Program-made: the position numbers and the translations under genes | Shown: one piece after another, positions 20,640 through 32,725 of the stretch | How the letters are laid out: each line of letters starts with the position of its first letter | Numbering within the stretch: position 1 is the stretch's first letter | The notes under the pieces: generated by a model | Told to the model about the DNA's origin: nothing | Seen by the model: the letters and a program-made list of their open reading frames with translations, nothing else | The model's database searches: none | Assembly: GCA_036023115.1 (NCBI GenBank) | Contig: JAYKKT010000079.1 | Span: 9,437,001 to 9,501,000, forward strand | DNA from: Brasenia schreberi | Taxonomy: Eukaryota > Streptophyta > Magnoliopsida > Nymphaeales > Cabombaceae | DNA: 64,000 bases | Direction of reading: 5' to 3'

Positions 20640-23099
20640 AATATTTTGCTATTTTGAGCATGGCTTCATTTTGTGAGCCAAGGATTTTTGAAATGTCACC
20701 AATTTGATTTTGAATACTCTACTTTTCGTAAAGCATCAATTCCCTCATTTGGGGTCATACAATCAATCTTGATCTTTTTTTCAAGAAGTTTCGAAGGAGC
20801 TCAATTTTAAAAATCTTTTCCAAAAGAATTTATCATAGACCCTTTCAATTATTGGGCATTTTCGGGGTCTACTAAATTTCTACCCACAATATCAATCAAT
20901 CAACATGTATCATCGATTTTTGGGGACATTCCTACTTGGGCTGCCACCTTTTCGGGCCTCTTTGGGTGTGTGATGCATGACATATACAATGGAAATACAT
21001 GCTTTATGAAATGATGACAATATGAAATGTATTCTACATGATATGATGGAGATACACGTTTTTATGAACTTGAATCTCCATGAAAGTGTCTAGGGGATGC
21101 ATTTTCAATGCCCCTAGTTTGGTGGAGATGAGTGATATCACACGGCCTCAAAGTGAATGGGCTATAGAATTTCTTTATGGCATGTAAGATGGACGATGGG
21201 ATATGGATGGCTCATGCATTTGACATTTACGACATTTCTAACATGATCATAACGAATTTTTGCTTAAGGGTGGACTAACAATAACCAACCCTAAGTATTT
21301 CATGGCCATCATATGGTATTGACATGAACTCCACGTTTTCCATCATGGAATTTATGTACTGATTCTAACCTTACCAAGGTTTTTATATCAACAAGATGCT
21401 GAAAATTTTTCTTTTCAAAGTCATATGTAGGGTTAAAAATTTTTCAATCAAAACTTTGATCTTTCGAAGAAGTAAATTTGGGAAATCCTCCCTTTCTAAA
21501 AAATTTCAATGTCTTGAAACCAAGGCTTTTTAATACAATTTTGGTCATTTTGGCAAGCATTCCAAATCGTGAGTGCCAATGGTGCATATTTTTAAAAAGC
21601 CGATCACTCCAATGGCCAATTCTTGATGAGTTTTCATCTTGCCAAATTTTTAAAACTTGGTTTATAAAGGCATAGAATCTCCAAAGATTTTAATGCATGA
21701 GACCCTACATTTTCGAAATTTTTAGGCCTTGTATGAGTGTTTCATACTTGGCAACATCATTTGAACATGTAAAATCTAGTTGAATGGCACTGGGTATTTC
21801 TCGAGAGATATGAAGATGATTCTTATACCTGCCCCTTTATTCTTTGTCCCATCAAAATACATTTTCCATACTTGAGTTTGTTTAAAACAATTTGTTAAAG
21901 TATGGTTTTGAAATTCATTTGCAAAATATTGGGCATTTAATCAAGTATGGAATGTGTATCTCAAGAGGCAATTCAGCCATATGATCTAGGGGCTTGTCCC
22001 TTTAATGGAGCTGCCATTTATATAGCCTACCCGTTAGGATAGGATTTTCAAACAAGTGCTTGATTCAATCGACATTATTCCTCTTTCATGACATGGGGAA
22101 TAATGTCTCAATTTTGGAAGCCTATACCAAGCACGATTTTCTCTATGGCTTGGTGATTTCTTTCACATGCCAATGCATTTATCAAGTAAAACACCCAATG
22201 CATTCACATGAATTGGAATGTAAAGCTTTACTTTGGAGGTTTTGAAAATTGGAGGATTTACCATAAACTTTTCGAAAGCTTTTTGGAAATTATCGTGCAA
22301 ATTTTTAACCCGTTTTCAAAAGCCTATTTGAGAGAGTAGCATCTTGTTGGCCTGGAATTAACCTTGAAGGTTTTAGATTTGATTCATATGGAGACATGCC
22401 TATGATGGCTCGATACTTAGGGGTCAACTCTCATGCCCCTTTGGCTTAACACAAACCTTAAACTTGAGTTCTAAGATGATGTCTACACCCGATATTGTTC
22501 ATGCAAATATATGACTTCAAAATGCAATGCATGATGCTCATGTAAACATGCACACACTATGGGTTAGACTCACTCTAAAATCCCCTTCTATGAAATTTCC
22601 AAGTCAAGGATTCTACGAATTTAGGGAAGCTTGGAGCCATGGTCTTTCCTCCTTGCTTTGATGATTCTCAAGCATTAAACTCTAGGGAAGTGCTAGGTAA
22701 GAGAGAGCTATGACTAGCTTGGACGATTTTGACTTGGGATTATATCCATTCCTCGAAAGGATTTTGAAATTGGTTTTGTATATGGCCATTGTTTTCGGAG
22801 TTTTTGAAATTTTCCGATTTTTTTGTTTTTTTCAAAACACAATTTCAAGGATCCTTTTAAGAGACTTTCTGTTTGAAACTTTTTCTCAAATGAAGAGTGG
22901 GGGAATGAAAACAATTTTCTTTTTTGAAATTTTCAGATTTTTCAAATGTTTTTGGATTTTGAAGGTTTTCTAATTTTTTTGGTTTTTAAGAATATCTAAT
23001 TTTTTTTATTTTTGAAAAGGAGGGATCTTCCATTGAACCTACAAAGAAAACTTCCATGAATTAGACTCAAAGAAAGGGTCTAAGCCATAGGTCTCGGTT
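20640..23099 (-). pseudogene. Vestigial pol of element E
   Basis: No long open frame. By eye the minus strand matches F: near 20830-20920 the integrase C-terminus, near 21200-21370 the integrase zinc-finger region, near 22070-22170 the first RNase H region, and near 22370-22450 the end of RT. The YVDD palm region has no counterpart. A has the same arrangement with shared extra sequence. A pyrimidine-AG acceptor match (TTTTCTTTGTAG on the minus strand) ends at 23039. Confidence 0.65.
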
Positions 23100-23912
23100 T
23101 TAGTGGGTTTTAGGGGCACCCTTGACCCAAGTAGTCTTAGGTGGTGGCTCAGGGGGTATGGATGGGATGTAGCCCAATCCATATCGATTTGGGTTTGGTC
23201 TAGGTATGATTGGTTCTAGACAACCTTGGCTATGGGCTCCTAGTCCTTGGTATGGTTTATATCCCATGTTTAATATCATATTCCAAGGCTTTTTGATTTT
23301 TGAAAATATTTTGTAAAGTTCATGCCCTTGGAATATGGAATCGTCCATATCATGGATATATACCCGTTCTATTTTCGGTAGGATATGGGATGGATGGGTG
23401 GTGGAAGACTTGTGCTTCCACACGACCCTAGGTTGGGATGGTTTAGGCTCTAAATGGGGGATGGTTTTGACATGCTCCCTAGACACAACCCGAGGTGCCC
23501 CTAGGGATGGGTTAGTTGGGTTTCTTGCCATAGACTTGGGTTCATGGCACAAGACTAAACTCGAGGAAGTTTGCATGGTAGAGTTAGGTGTTCCTAGGAT
23601 GTCAATGCATGCCTTAGTAACCATGTCTACCACATTTTGATCTTTATTTGGTTTTTGATTTTGAAATTCCTTTTGGTGCGGGACATTCGGTGCACCTTGA
23701 AAATCCTCATTTTCGAGCACGTTTGGTGGGTTTGTGGGTGCATGAATGTGATTTGATGCATCCAATGACCCTATGCTAAGAGGAGAGTTTAGAGGAGGAT
23801 GGGTTTCAGGCATACCTCTTTTCGGCTTGTCTACCTTTGCATGGTGAGAGCAAGTCTCATCCTCGAGTGACTCATGCCTGGCTTTGAGCTCCCGTTTCCT
23901 GTCCATTTCCAA
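23100..23912 (-). pseudogene. Non-autonomous ORF of element E, C-terminal part
   Basis: 270 codons. Aligns with the A and B ORFs (GMPETHPPLNSPLSIGSLDA, FQGAPNVPHQ and SSSLVL segments) and then with the protease-RT spacer of F: MDDSIFQGHELY, WNMILNMGYKPYQGLG, LEPIIPRPNPNRYGLGYIP and PPEPPPKTTWVKGAP. So the protein rejoins the autonomous polyprotein just after the protease. One VVWKHKSSTT unit precedes this, where A has several. A break in frame at 23913-23948 separates it from the N-terminal part. No enzymatic motif is visible. Confidence 0.65.
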
Positions 23913-23948
23913 TCCTAGGTGTTTACGACTCTCATCCTCTCATGAAAC

Positions 23949-24371
23949 TCATGAGGTGTGTTGAGTGTGGATCTCATGCCCTACTCTGTGTGTGTGTCCA
24001 GGGATGTGGACTTCATTCCTGACTTTCAGAATTTCAACTTTTTGTTTTTCAAGTTTTTTTGGTTTTTGCTTGGAACTTGGGGTGCTTGGGTGCTTGGAAA
24101 GGTTGGATGACTTGATCCACACTCTGGCTTCATCTCCAGCCTCATATCCTTCATCGAATTTTGGATTTGATTTGGTTTTCCTTTCATGATTTTTCTCTCT
24201 ATGTGCTCGAGATGAGCTTTCATGTGATCGATGTGCCTTAGCCTCATGGCTTAGAGCATCGATCTTTCTAAAGATTTCCTTTATAGCAGCCATCTCTTCT
24301 TGGGCTTTAGAGGATTTGGAAAACCACTTTGAAGCTTTCGATGAGGATTTCCTCGGCTTGCTTTCATCCAT
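23949..24371 (-). pseudogene. Non-autonomous ORF of element E, N-terminal part
   Basis: Starts at the ATG at 24371-24369, about 95 bp from the primer-binding site, the same place as the gag ATG of F. The first about 60 residues (MDESKPRKSSSKASKW, then EIFRKIDALSHEAKAHR) resemble the Gag N-terminus (MSKSNPSEVSSQ, then REFEAKIDALSQEAE). After that it is Lys/Ser/His-rich and shares HIPGHTHRVGHEIHT with A and B. This shows that the ORF arose from a gag gene that lost capsid, knuckle and protease. It ends at a stop before the C-terminal part. Confidence 0.65.
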
Positions 24372-24466
24372 TGTTTTCAAAATTTGTGCACAAGTTTGAA
24401 AAAAACACTAAGTTTTTGCAAAGTTTTTGGAGTTCACTTTTTGAAAGAAAGTTCCTCAAGACCCGA

Positions 24467-24484
24467 GTCCCACCGGGTATGCCA
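24467..24484 (-). other. Primer-binding-site-like sequence of element E
   Basis: Minus strand TGGCATACCCGGTGGGAC, four bases inside the 5' LTR. Two changes from the B and inner-element version. Confidence 0.75.
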
Positions 24485-24488
24485 TTTC

Positions 24489-26641
24489 TATAGACATGAA
24501 AATTCTCATTTTAAAGTTTATGAGACAAACTTGAAATGAAACTTTCCACCCCTACTCTTGCGCGAGCGTGCCAGCTAGTTCAAAACTAGCAAATGTTTGT
24601 AAGACTTCTAGGCAATTGTGTGCAAGCAGGATCTTTTCACTCACACCTTCTTGAGCCGATGCTCAAGGGTCAGTGTTGAGCGCTTAGAAACATCATTTTA
24701 CAGCAAAACACGACTCCCTTTTACATAAACAAGTGTCTTTGAAAATTTTGTTGAACTTGTGCACTCAGATTCAATAATTGGAAAAACACAAGCTGCTGAA
24801 AATAGAGAATTCTATTTTCAGAGCTATTTTCTAGGGGAGTTTTCAAGGTGTCACAAACTTCCAAAAATTATCAAAATTTTACCAGACGAAGCTGGTAGTT
24901 AGAGACTGTAGCCTTTTTCAAATCTACATTTGGAGCAGTATTGAATCAGAAACAAATAATCTACTCAGACCACCTCACTGACTCGGAACAGTTCTATTTC
25001 AAAAATACAGAAACTCAAAGATGAGTCTATATCTCTCTGCTCGGAACTCATATTTTGATGATTTTGATATTTCTGAAAAGCTATGGATGTTAGCTTTCCA
25101 ATGCATCAAAAATCAATTAATTTGGACTCCTGTGGATATGGAACTTTTACCCAACCTCTATTTCAGGAAATCTGACTGTGTAGACAGTGGTGCAGAAATT
25201 TGGTCGTTCTTAATCTGCTTTTATTACGTGGCTGACTAGCCCTAAAATCTTGTAAATTTTATAAACCGTGCCCAAAGGTGTGTATAACAAGTGTGCAAAA
25301 TTTCAGATGAAAAGGATCAAGCGTTCAGAAATTAAATGTAGAGATGCTAGAAGTTCAGATTTCGGTTTTTAAGAATCTAATGATGCAAACTCACCCGAAT
25401 TTAAAATGCAACAACTCTACATTCCCAAATTAAATTGCTGAATTGAAATGAAGGAAAATCATCTTTATAAGCATAAGCATAGAGGGGGTAGAGAATATAG
25501 AGTGATTATATATTATATTGGAGAAGAAGCATATAAGCAAACACATGGAGTGCGTATGTGCAATAGTGAAAATTCTGCAAATGTAAATGAGGGCATCAAA
25601 TCTACTCACTATTACAACGTGGGGGGAGACTTTGCTCCATTAATACAACCCCAATTCAATTGAATTAATATGGAAGAAGGTTTTAAAAACAAAGGAAGAA
25701 GTACTTACAACTTTTGTCTCCGATCGGCTGGAATTCCAAGAGTGGAATCCGGCCAGCCCTTCTTCTTCTTCCTTCTATCTTCCGCACTCTCCCTCCTATG
25801 TCTACCCTCTTTTTCCCCTCTCTTTCCCTTCATTTGCAACCCACAATTTTCCCTTGTGCAGGCCCTCTTTTCTAGCCCCAATTCTCAAAATTTTGATGAG
25901 AGATGAAGATAACCCAAGCTTCCTCCAACTTGCTCCCCCTTGGCCCCTTTTATAGGCCAAGGGGGCTGGTTTCTAGCCCCTTCCATGGGGCGGATTGGAC
26001 CAACTCCTTATTGGTTCTTGATCCAATTTGGCCTAGCTATATGTGGTCCCTCTTGTTGACTTGAACTAGCCCATGTGGGCTGGGCCTAGGTGCAGCTGAC
26101 TTAGTCTTTGGGTGTAGCCGATTCAAGCTTGTCTAATGTTTTGTCCTAGCATGTATTGAACTTGATACCAAGTAGTGGTCGGGTATGCCTAATTAGGATC
26201 TTCCAATTCAATGCCTCATTTGGTATTTGATTCTTGAATGATTCGGCTCCACTTTGATTTTGATTCCATACGGCTTCACCATGGTCTCGAGTTCAACATG
26301 AAATGTTCTTGAATTGGATGAGCTTGAACTGGGTCCTGGATAAGCTCGATCTTCTCCTAGTTTCGGATAAGCTTTAGAATTTGATATTGATTCTGATATG
26401 CTCCAACTTTATCTTCTTTGCTTTTTGGGAATCGATGTGGATCCAAGATTGGGTCTGACCTATTTATTTGCTTCAAAAACTCATGAGTTGTTTGAATTTA
26501 AAACCTTTATTTTGAAATATTCTCCAAAAGGCTTAAACTTTAAAATTTGGGGTTTTGAATTGAAAGGTTCATAAAGGCTTTAAATTGGCTTTCAAAATTT
26601 AGGAGTTTTTGAAAATATTTGAAAATTTTTGGGTGTTTACA
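24489..26641 (-). repeat. 5' LTR of element E (2153 bp)
   Basis: Same as 17472-19625 with scattered substitutions, roughly a few per cent by eye. The first base pair of the edge is changed (TATAGACATG instead of TGTAGACATG). HP2 lies at 24574-24590, HP1 at 24643-24676, the GTAAGT match (minus) at 25703-25708 and the TATA box at 25945-25956. Confidence 0.93.
25945..25956 (-). promoter_or_regulatory. TATA box of E 5' LTR
   Basis: Minus strand CCTATAAAAGGG. As the 5' LTR copy it is the presumed promoter of element E. Confidence 0.7.
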
Positions 26642-26646
26642 GTTAT
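26642..26646. repeat. Target duplication of element E (right)
   Basis: GTTAT, identical to 17467-17471. Confidence 0.95.
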
Positions 26647-28243
26647 GAACACGTAGCCTAAGTGAGGCGATTTTGAGCGGGAGTATGGGGTTTGCTTTGA
26701 TGTAATATGCGTCCTAACTCGTGGTATGGCGTATATGCAATGCAAACTCATGCAACTCCAAAGGGAAAACCCGAAATTGGAAGACAATGGGGAAGGGAAA
26801 TGACTTGTAATGTAAATTGCTAAGGGAAATTGCGGAAGGGAAATTGCAAAAGGGGAATATGGCTATATCTTAAGAGCGGAAAGGCTCAATAGTGCAAGTG
26901 TGTGCCGTGTATATATGTAAAGACTACGCACACTGCTGAACCTTAAAACCCAAATCTCAAAGGCATAGCCGAAAGGGAAATACTTATAATATATATGGGC
27001 CCGAAGGTCGCCAACGTGTTGCGTGGGTGTTGTGTATATATTGAAAGACAACTCACACGACTTAAATGAAACCCAAATATAAATTGCAATAGGCCTTAAC
27101 TAAGGTCTTGTGAGTAAGAGCGAAAGCTCAATGTGTGTGAGTGTAGAATTGAAGTACTACGCACACGACATGAAATTAAACCCAAATATAAATTGCAATA
27201 GGCCTTGACTAAGGTCTTGGGAGTAAGAGCGAAAGCTCAATGTGTGTGAGTGTATAATTGAAATACTACACACACGACATGAAATTAAACCCAAGGGAAA
27301 ATATAACACAGCCCTTACTTGGGTCTTGCAAATAAGAGCGAAAGCTCAATCTGTGTGAGTGCGAGAATTGAAAGACAACACACACAACTTAAGCAAAACC
27401 CCATGCAACTTAAATTATATAAATAAGTCTATATCTTAAGGGCTGATTAGGCCCGTGTGTGTTCAAAATCGTGTGCGGCTAAGAGCGAGATAGGCTCAAG
27501 TGCACGTGTGTTGGTGTGCCAAGCCACGTTATTACAAGCGGGGGGAGACAATGCTCCGTTATTACAACCCCGTATCAAATTTAATTGAACTTAAGCAAGT
27601 CTACAAACAAGGACCAAGTTAGGCACTTACATATAGCTGCTCCGGAGGTGACTTGCTTGAGCTTGGGCTTGTGCGTCGCCTTGGGCTGCAAGAGGGAGCT
27701 CCTCGGAAAAGCACGGCAAAGGAAGGTGCTGGCCGGGTGACAAGGAAGCGGTTGTGGTGCCTTGGCATTGGCCGGGTGATAAAAGGGAGGGTGCTGCTAT
27801 GGTGCCTTGGTGTTGAGGTAGTTAGGGAGTGTCACTAAGGTGTAGGGCAGGTACTAGGGAAGGTGGAGCTAAGGGGTGACTAGGGGCTGGTTTAAAGGAG
27901 AGGATGGAAGGCTGCGGGTGTGACAAGGTGCAGCCGGCTGTGGCTGGCCGACTAGTGGCAGGCTAGGTGGTGGCCGGCTGGGGTAGCTAGGGGTGTTTAG
28001 GAATGGCAAGGGGGAGCTAGCTAGGGTGTTGGCTAAGGGATGGTTCAAGGGGAGAGGTAAGGTTGAGGGTGACTAACTAGGGGCAGTCTAGGGGATGAAG
28101 CAAAGGTGGCGGGTGGTTAGGGTGCAGTCGGGCAGAGATTGGCCGAATGGAGAAGGGTGCTAGATGGTGGCCGGATGGTTGTGGTGGTGTGGTGGCTGAG
28201 AGTGGAGGGGGAGTGAAGATAGGGTGGAGTTAGGATAGGGTAC
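26647..28243 (-). repeat. N 3' LTR, piece 2 of 4
   Basis: Continues from piece 1 across E. Contains the ~110-bp repeats in reverse (about 27030-27400), the paired TTGTAATAACG block (about 27520-27570), the GTAAGT match (minus, 27625-27630) and the G-rich complement of the Pro/C-rich segment. Confidence 0.88.
28239..28243. repeat. Target duplication of solo LTR S1 (left)
   Basis: GGTAC, identical to 31688-31692. Confidence 0.95.
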
Positions 28244-31200
28244 TGTAAACACCTCGAAATCCCACGAACTTCTCAAAATAACCTGGTTTTATAAAAGCAG
28301 CCCCAAAGGGCCATTTTGAGTCTGGAAACCCAGGAGCCTTCCGGACAACCCTGTACATATGTTTCAGACTTTATATGTTTTAAATATGTATAATATAGTT
28401 TTAAAAAACCTTTTTAAACACATTTTGAAACCCCGAAGCAGCTTGGCCTAAACAAGACAGGACCAGAAAAGCTAAAGAGAGCCCAGAACCGGAGCACAAG
28501 TCGAGCCCGGCACAGCAACTCTCGTGTTGAATCCACCCCCAGGATCTCGAACGTCCAAGACCCTATTATCATCAAAACATTACTTGAAATCAGCTTCGGA
28601 AGGCGAAAACAGAAGTGGACGATCATGTTGGCGAAGACCCAACGTAGACGGAGTACTGATGCTGTCAGACCCTGCACAAACCGTTCATTTCAAACACAGC
28701 CCGAAGAAGTCAGAATTCAGTTTGGATTGGATCTGGACCATATATATGGATCCCAATCCAAACCCATGTGTGGACTTGGATTTGGATTTGGATCCAGAGA
28801 TCCAATCCAATATCCACATCCATGGCCCACATCACCTTCTCATAAATGGAGGTGGGGCCCACTTGAATTTCACGTGGGATTATGGGCATGAGAGAGAGTG
28901 GGGGAGGATAAGATTAGAGTGTGTTTGTAATTAAGCTTGACTTGTGTGTCAAGTTTGGGGTTAATCATGTGGTTTAGCCAAATTAACATGGGTTTAAGCT
29001 TGTAATTAGCCAAAACCTAACCTAGGGCTGCACCAACATGATGTAATTAAGGTCTATGGGTCATGCAAAGGGAGCTCCTTAAACCAACCCTAATCAAAAA
29101 GCCCTAATCCTAGCCTTTTACCCTAATCCTGTCGTAAACCTAGCCTAATCACCTAACCCACTTCCCTAATCCCGGCCTAATCCCAACCTAATCACCTAAC
29201 CCACTTCCCTAATCCTTCCCTAAACCTAGGTTAATTTCCCTAAACCTAACCTAATCCTAGCCTAATCACCTAACCCACCTCACTAAACCTTACCCCAAAA
29301 CCAACCCACCTAGCTAAACCCTAAACCCCTAAACCACCCCACCTAAACCTAGCACACCATCTACCCAAAACCTCTTGTATTAAAATATCTGGCCCCTCTC
29401 CAAAACCAGCCCACCTTATCACCACACCACCACCCCTAGACCACCTTACCACCCTCCTAATACCAGCCCCAACCGCCCTCTTTAGCCCTATATAAACCCC
29501 CCCCCCAAGGGGCGGGTTTTCCATCTTTTTCCAGCCCAGCCGATCCCAGCCACCTTCCAGCCGAGTCTTCCACCTGCACCACCACCACCACCACCGCTCT
29601 AGCCAAGCTCTACATCGCCACCCTTTTCATCCGACCGAACCATCCATTTCAACCACCCGGCTGCTACTCTTCCATCCGCCGCCTTCTCCCCCTTTCGGTT
29701 AGTACCCTATCCTTCACTCTACCTCTTCTTCACTCCCCCTCCACTCTCAGCCACCTACACCACCACCACCGCATCCTAACACCAGCCACCCGCTACTTGC
29801 CCATTCGGTCAGACCCTAGCCACTTCAACTACCTGCCTAGAATTACTTCCCCTAGCAACACCCGGCCACTCCACTTAACTCCCTAAGACCTACCCATATC
29901 ACTTCCCCTCAACCCCTAACTCCACCTTACCCCATACCCTAGCTAGTTCCCTTCCCATCCACCACATCCCTAGCCACCCTAGCAGCCGACCACCACCAAG
30001 TTTTCCTTAGTCGGCCACTTCAACCGATTGTACCTAAACTACTCGGCCCAGCAACCCACTCCCTCAGGCACTCCCTTAGACACTCCCTTAGACTCCCACT
30101 TAGTGCCATCTTTCCTAATACTACACCCTCCCTTAGTGACCCTACTTAGTCACTTTAGCCCAACACGCCAAGGCAGCCCCCTTCATAACAGTCGGCCACC
30201 TTCAAGGCGCCCCTCCCGCTCACCCAAGGCACCCGGCCAACACCTCCCCTTGCCGTTTAACTTCGAGGAGCTCCCTCTTGCAGCCCAAGGTTAAGCCCAT
30301 GCTCAAGCAAGGCATCTTCGGACCAGCTATAAGTAAGTGCCTAACTCGGTCCTTAGTTGTATACTTGCTTAAATTAAATTCGATACGGGGTTATAATAAC
30401 AGAGCATAGTCTCCTCCCGCTTGTAATAACATGGCTTGGCACACCCACACACACGTGCACTCTCTTAGTCGTGCACGATTTTGAACACACACGGGCCTAA
30501 TCAGCCCCTAGGATATAAATATATGTATATACTTTAAATTACGTAGGGTTTTGCTTAAGTTGAGTGTGTTGTCTTTCAATTCAAGCACGCACACACATTG
30601 AGCCTTCGCTCTTATTTGTAAGACCCAAGTAAGGGCCGTGCTATACTATTTGGGTTTAATTTCATGTTGTGTGCGTAGTACTTCAATTCAAGCACGCACA
30701 CCCATTGAGCCTTCGCTCTTATTTGTAAGACCCAAGTAAGGGCCGGGCTATACTATTTGGGTTTAATTTCATCTTGTGTGCGTAGTACTTCAATTCAAGC
30801 ACACACACACATTGAGCCTTCGCTCTTATTTGTAAGACCCAAGTAAGGGTTGTGTTATACTATTTGGGTTTAATTTCATGTTGTGTGCGTAGTACTTCAA
30901 TTCAAGCACTCACACACATTGAGCTTCGCTCTTATTCCCAAGACCTTAATCAAGGCCATATTGCAAGTTATATTTGGGTTTCATTTCATGTCGTGTGTGT
31001 AGTCTTTCAATTCAAGCACACACCCACATTGAGCCTTCGCTCTTATTTGCAAGACCCGAGTAAGGGCCCTTATATACCTTATATACGTATTTCCCTTCGG
31101 CAATTTCCCTTTGGTTATTTCCCTTCAGCATTTACATTTCAAGTCATTTCCCTTAAGTCATTTCCCTTCGGTATTGTCTTTACATTTGGGTTTTCCCTTT

Positions 31201-31687
31201 GGAGTAGCGTGAGTTTTGCATTGCATCTACGCCATACCACGAGTTGGGTGCATATTGCATCAAAGCAAACCCCATACTCCCGCTCAAATTTGCCACATTT
31301 AGTGGAGTGTTCATAATACACACCTAGGTGGCACGTAAAGGGATAAAAAGAAAGACTTAGGCACGTGCAAATCCACGTGATCTAAAATCTGAAAATCGTA
31401 TTAAAGACCCGAATCAAACACCTCAAACCGCTTTCGTAGGCTTTTTCCATTAAAAACTCGATTTTTAAAGCGTACAGACTGACCCTTGCGCATCGGTGCA
31501 AGAAGGTCTGCGACGACAAGAGCTTGCTTGCTCACAGTCACCACGTTAGAAGTCAGGTTAAAATATATCTTCGCTAGCTTAGGTAAGCTAGCTGGCACGT
31601 CCTGTTTATACAAATAGGACTTAGACACACGAAAAGGTTCGCCCCAGGCCTAAGAAACCAGGGAGGCAGAGGTTTTCCATGTCTACA
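28244..31687 (+). mobile_element. S1: solo LTR (3444 bp)
   Basis: A full LTR from TGTAAACACC to GTCTACA with 5-bp target duplications and no internal region, so it is the product of LTR-LTR recombination within an element that had inserted into the N LTR. Contains the U3 inverted repeat (about 28715-28765), a CCTAA-rich tract (29090-29345), TATATAAA (29489), GTAAGT (30333), about five ~110-bp repeats (30571-31080) and HP1/HP2 near the end. Confidence 0.93.
29489..29496 (+). promoter_or_regulatory. TATA box of S1
   Basis: TATATAAA, followed by a C run and GGGGCGGGTTTT. Confidence 0.65.
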
Positions 31688-31692
31688 GGTAC
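31688..31692. repeat. Target duplication of solo LTR S1 (right)
   Basis: GGTAC, identical to 28239-28243. Confidence 0.95.
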
Positions 31693-32725
31693 TAACCGAA
31701 TAAGAAAGGGAAGGTGGTGGTTGTCCAAGGAAGGTAGCCGGGTGGAAGGAGGATGCAGTCGAGTGGAAGGAGTGGAGCTGGCCGGGCAGTTGTGGTGGCA
31801 TGGAATGGTGCAGGCCGGGAGATGATGGCGGCGTGGAGTGGTGTAGGCCGAGAGGTGGTGGTGGAGCAGGTGAGAGAAGAGAGCAAGAGGAGAGGAAGGC
31901 TCGGCTGGCCCAAGATGGCTGGCTGATTTCTCAAAAACCCGCCCATTAAGGGGGGGTTTATAGGGTTGGATAAAGTCGGTGGGGCTGGTTTTGAAGGGGG
32001 TGGTTTAGTGGTTAGGTGGTGGTGGTTTAGTGATAAGGTGGGCTAGATATTTAGGGGGGGCCAGATATTTAGTTTAGGTGGTTTTAAGGATATGGTGTGC
32101 TAGGTTTAGGTGGGGTGGTTTAGTGGTTTAGGGCTTAGCTAGGTAGGTTGGTTTTGGGGTGAGGTTTAGTGAGGTGGGTTAGGTGTTTAGGCTAGGATTA
32201 GGTTAGGATGAAGGGAATTAGGCTAGGTTTAGGGAAGGATTAGGGAGGTGGGTTAGGTGATTAGGTTGGGATTAGGCCAGGATTAGGGAAGTGGGTTAGG
32301 TGATTAGGCTAGGATTAAGGGTTTTGGATTAGGATTGGGTTAGGAGTCTCCCTTTGCATAGCCCATGGACTTCATTGAATCATGTTGGCGCAGCCCTAGG
32401 TTAGGTGTAGGTTTATACAAGCTTAAACCCACACTAATTAGGCTAACCCACATGATTAACCCAAACTTGACACACAAGTCAAGCTTAATACATTTTCCTC
32501 ATGCTTATCCTCCCCATTCTCTCTCATGCCCATAATCCCACGTGAATTTCAAGTGGGCCCCACCTCCATTATGAGAAGGTGATGTGGGCCATGGATGTGG
32601 ATATTGGATTGGATCTTTAGATCCAAATCCAAATTCAAATCCACACATACGTTTGGATTGGGATCTGGATATATATGGTCCAGATCCAGTCCAAACTGAA
32701 TTCTGACTCCTTCAGGGTATGTTCG
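31693..32725 (-). repeat. N 3' LTR, piece 3 of 4
   Basis: Continues piece 2 across S1 and holds the reversed C-rich, TATA and CCTAA regions (the TTAGG-rich tract is at 32040-32340) and the U3 inverted repeat. Ends at GTTCG, the target of C. Confidence 0.88.
32721..32725. repeat. Target duplication of element C (left)
   Basis: GTTCG, identical to 50032-50036. Confidence 0.93.

Larger units (their letters stand above)
17472..26641 (-). mobile_element. Element E: complete non-autonomous LTR element
   Basis: Two LTRs (17472-19625 and 24489-26641), a 4863-bp internal region, polypurine tract, primer-binding site and perfect 5-bp target duplications. Minus-strand order: 5' LTR, primer-binding site (24467), Lys/Ser-rich ORF (24371-23100), vestigial pol (about 23099-20640), 3' region with a stem-loop and low-complexity repeats, polypurine tract (19641-19626), 3' LTR. 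It has no capsid, protease or RT palm, yet inserted into N with full-length LTRs, so it must have moved with enzymes supplied in trans. Confidence 0.92.
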
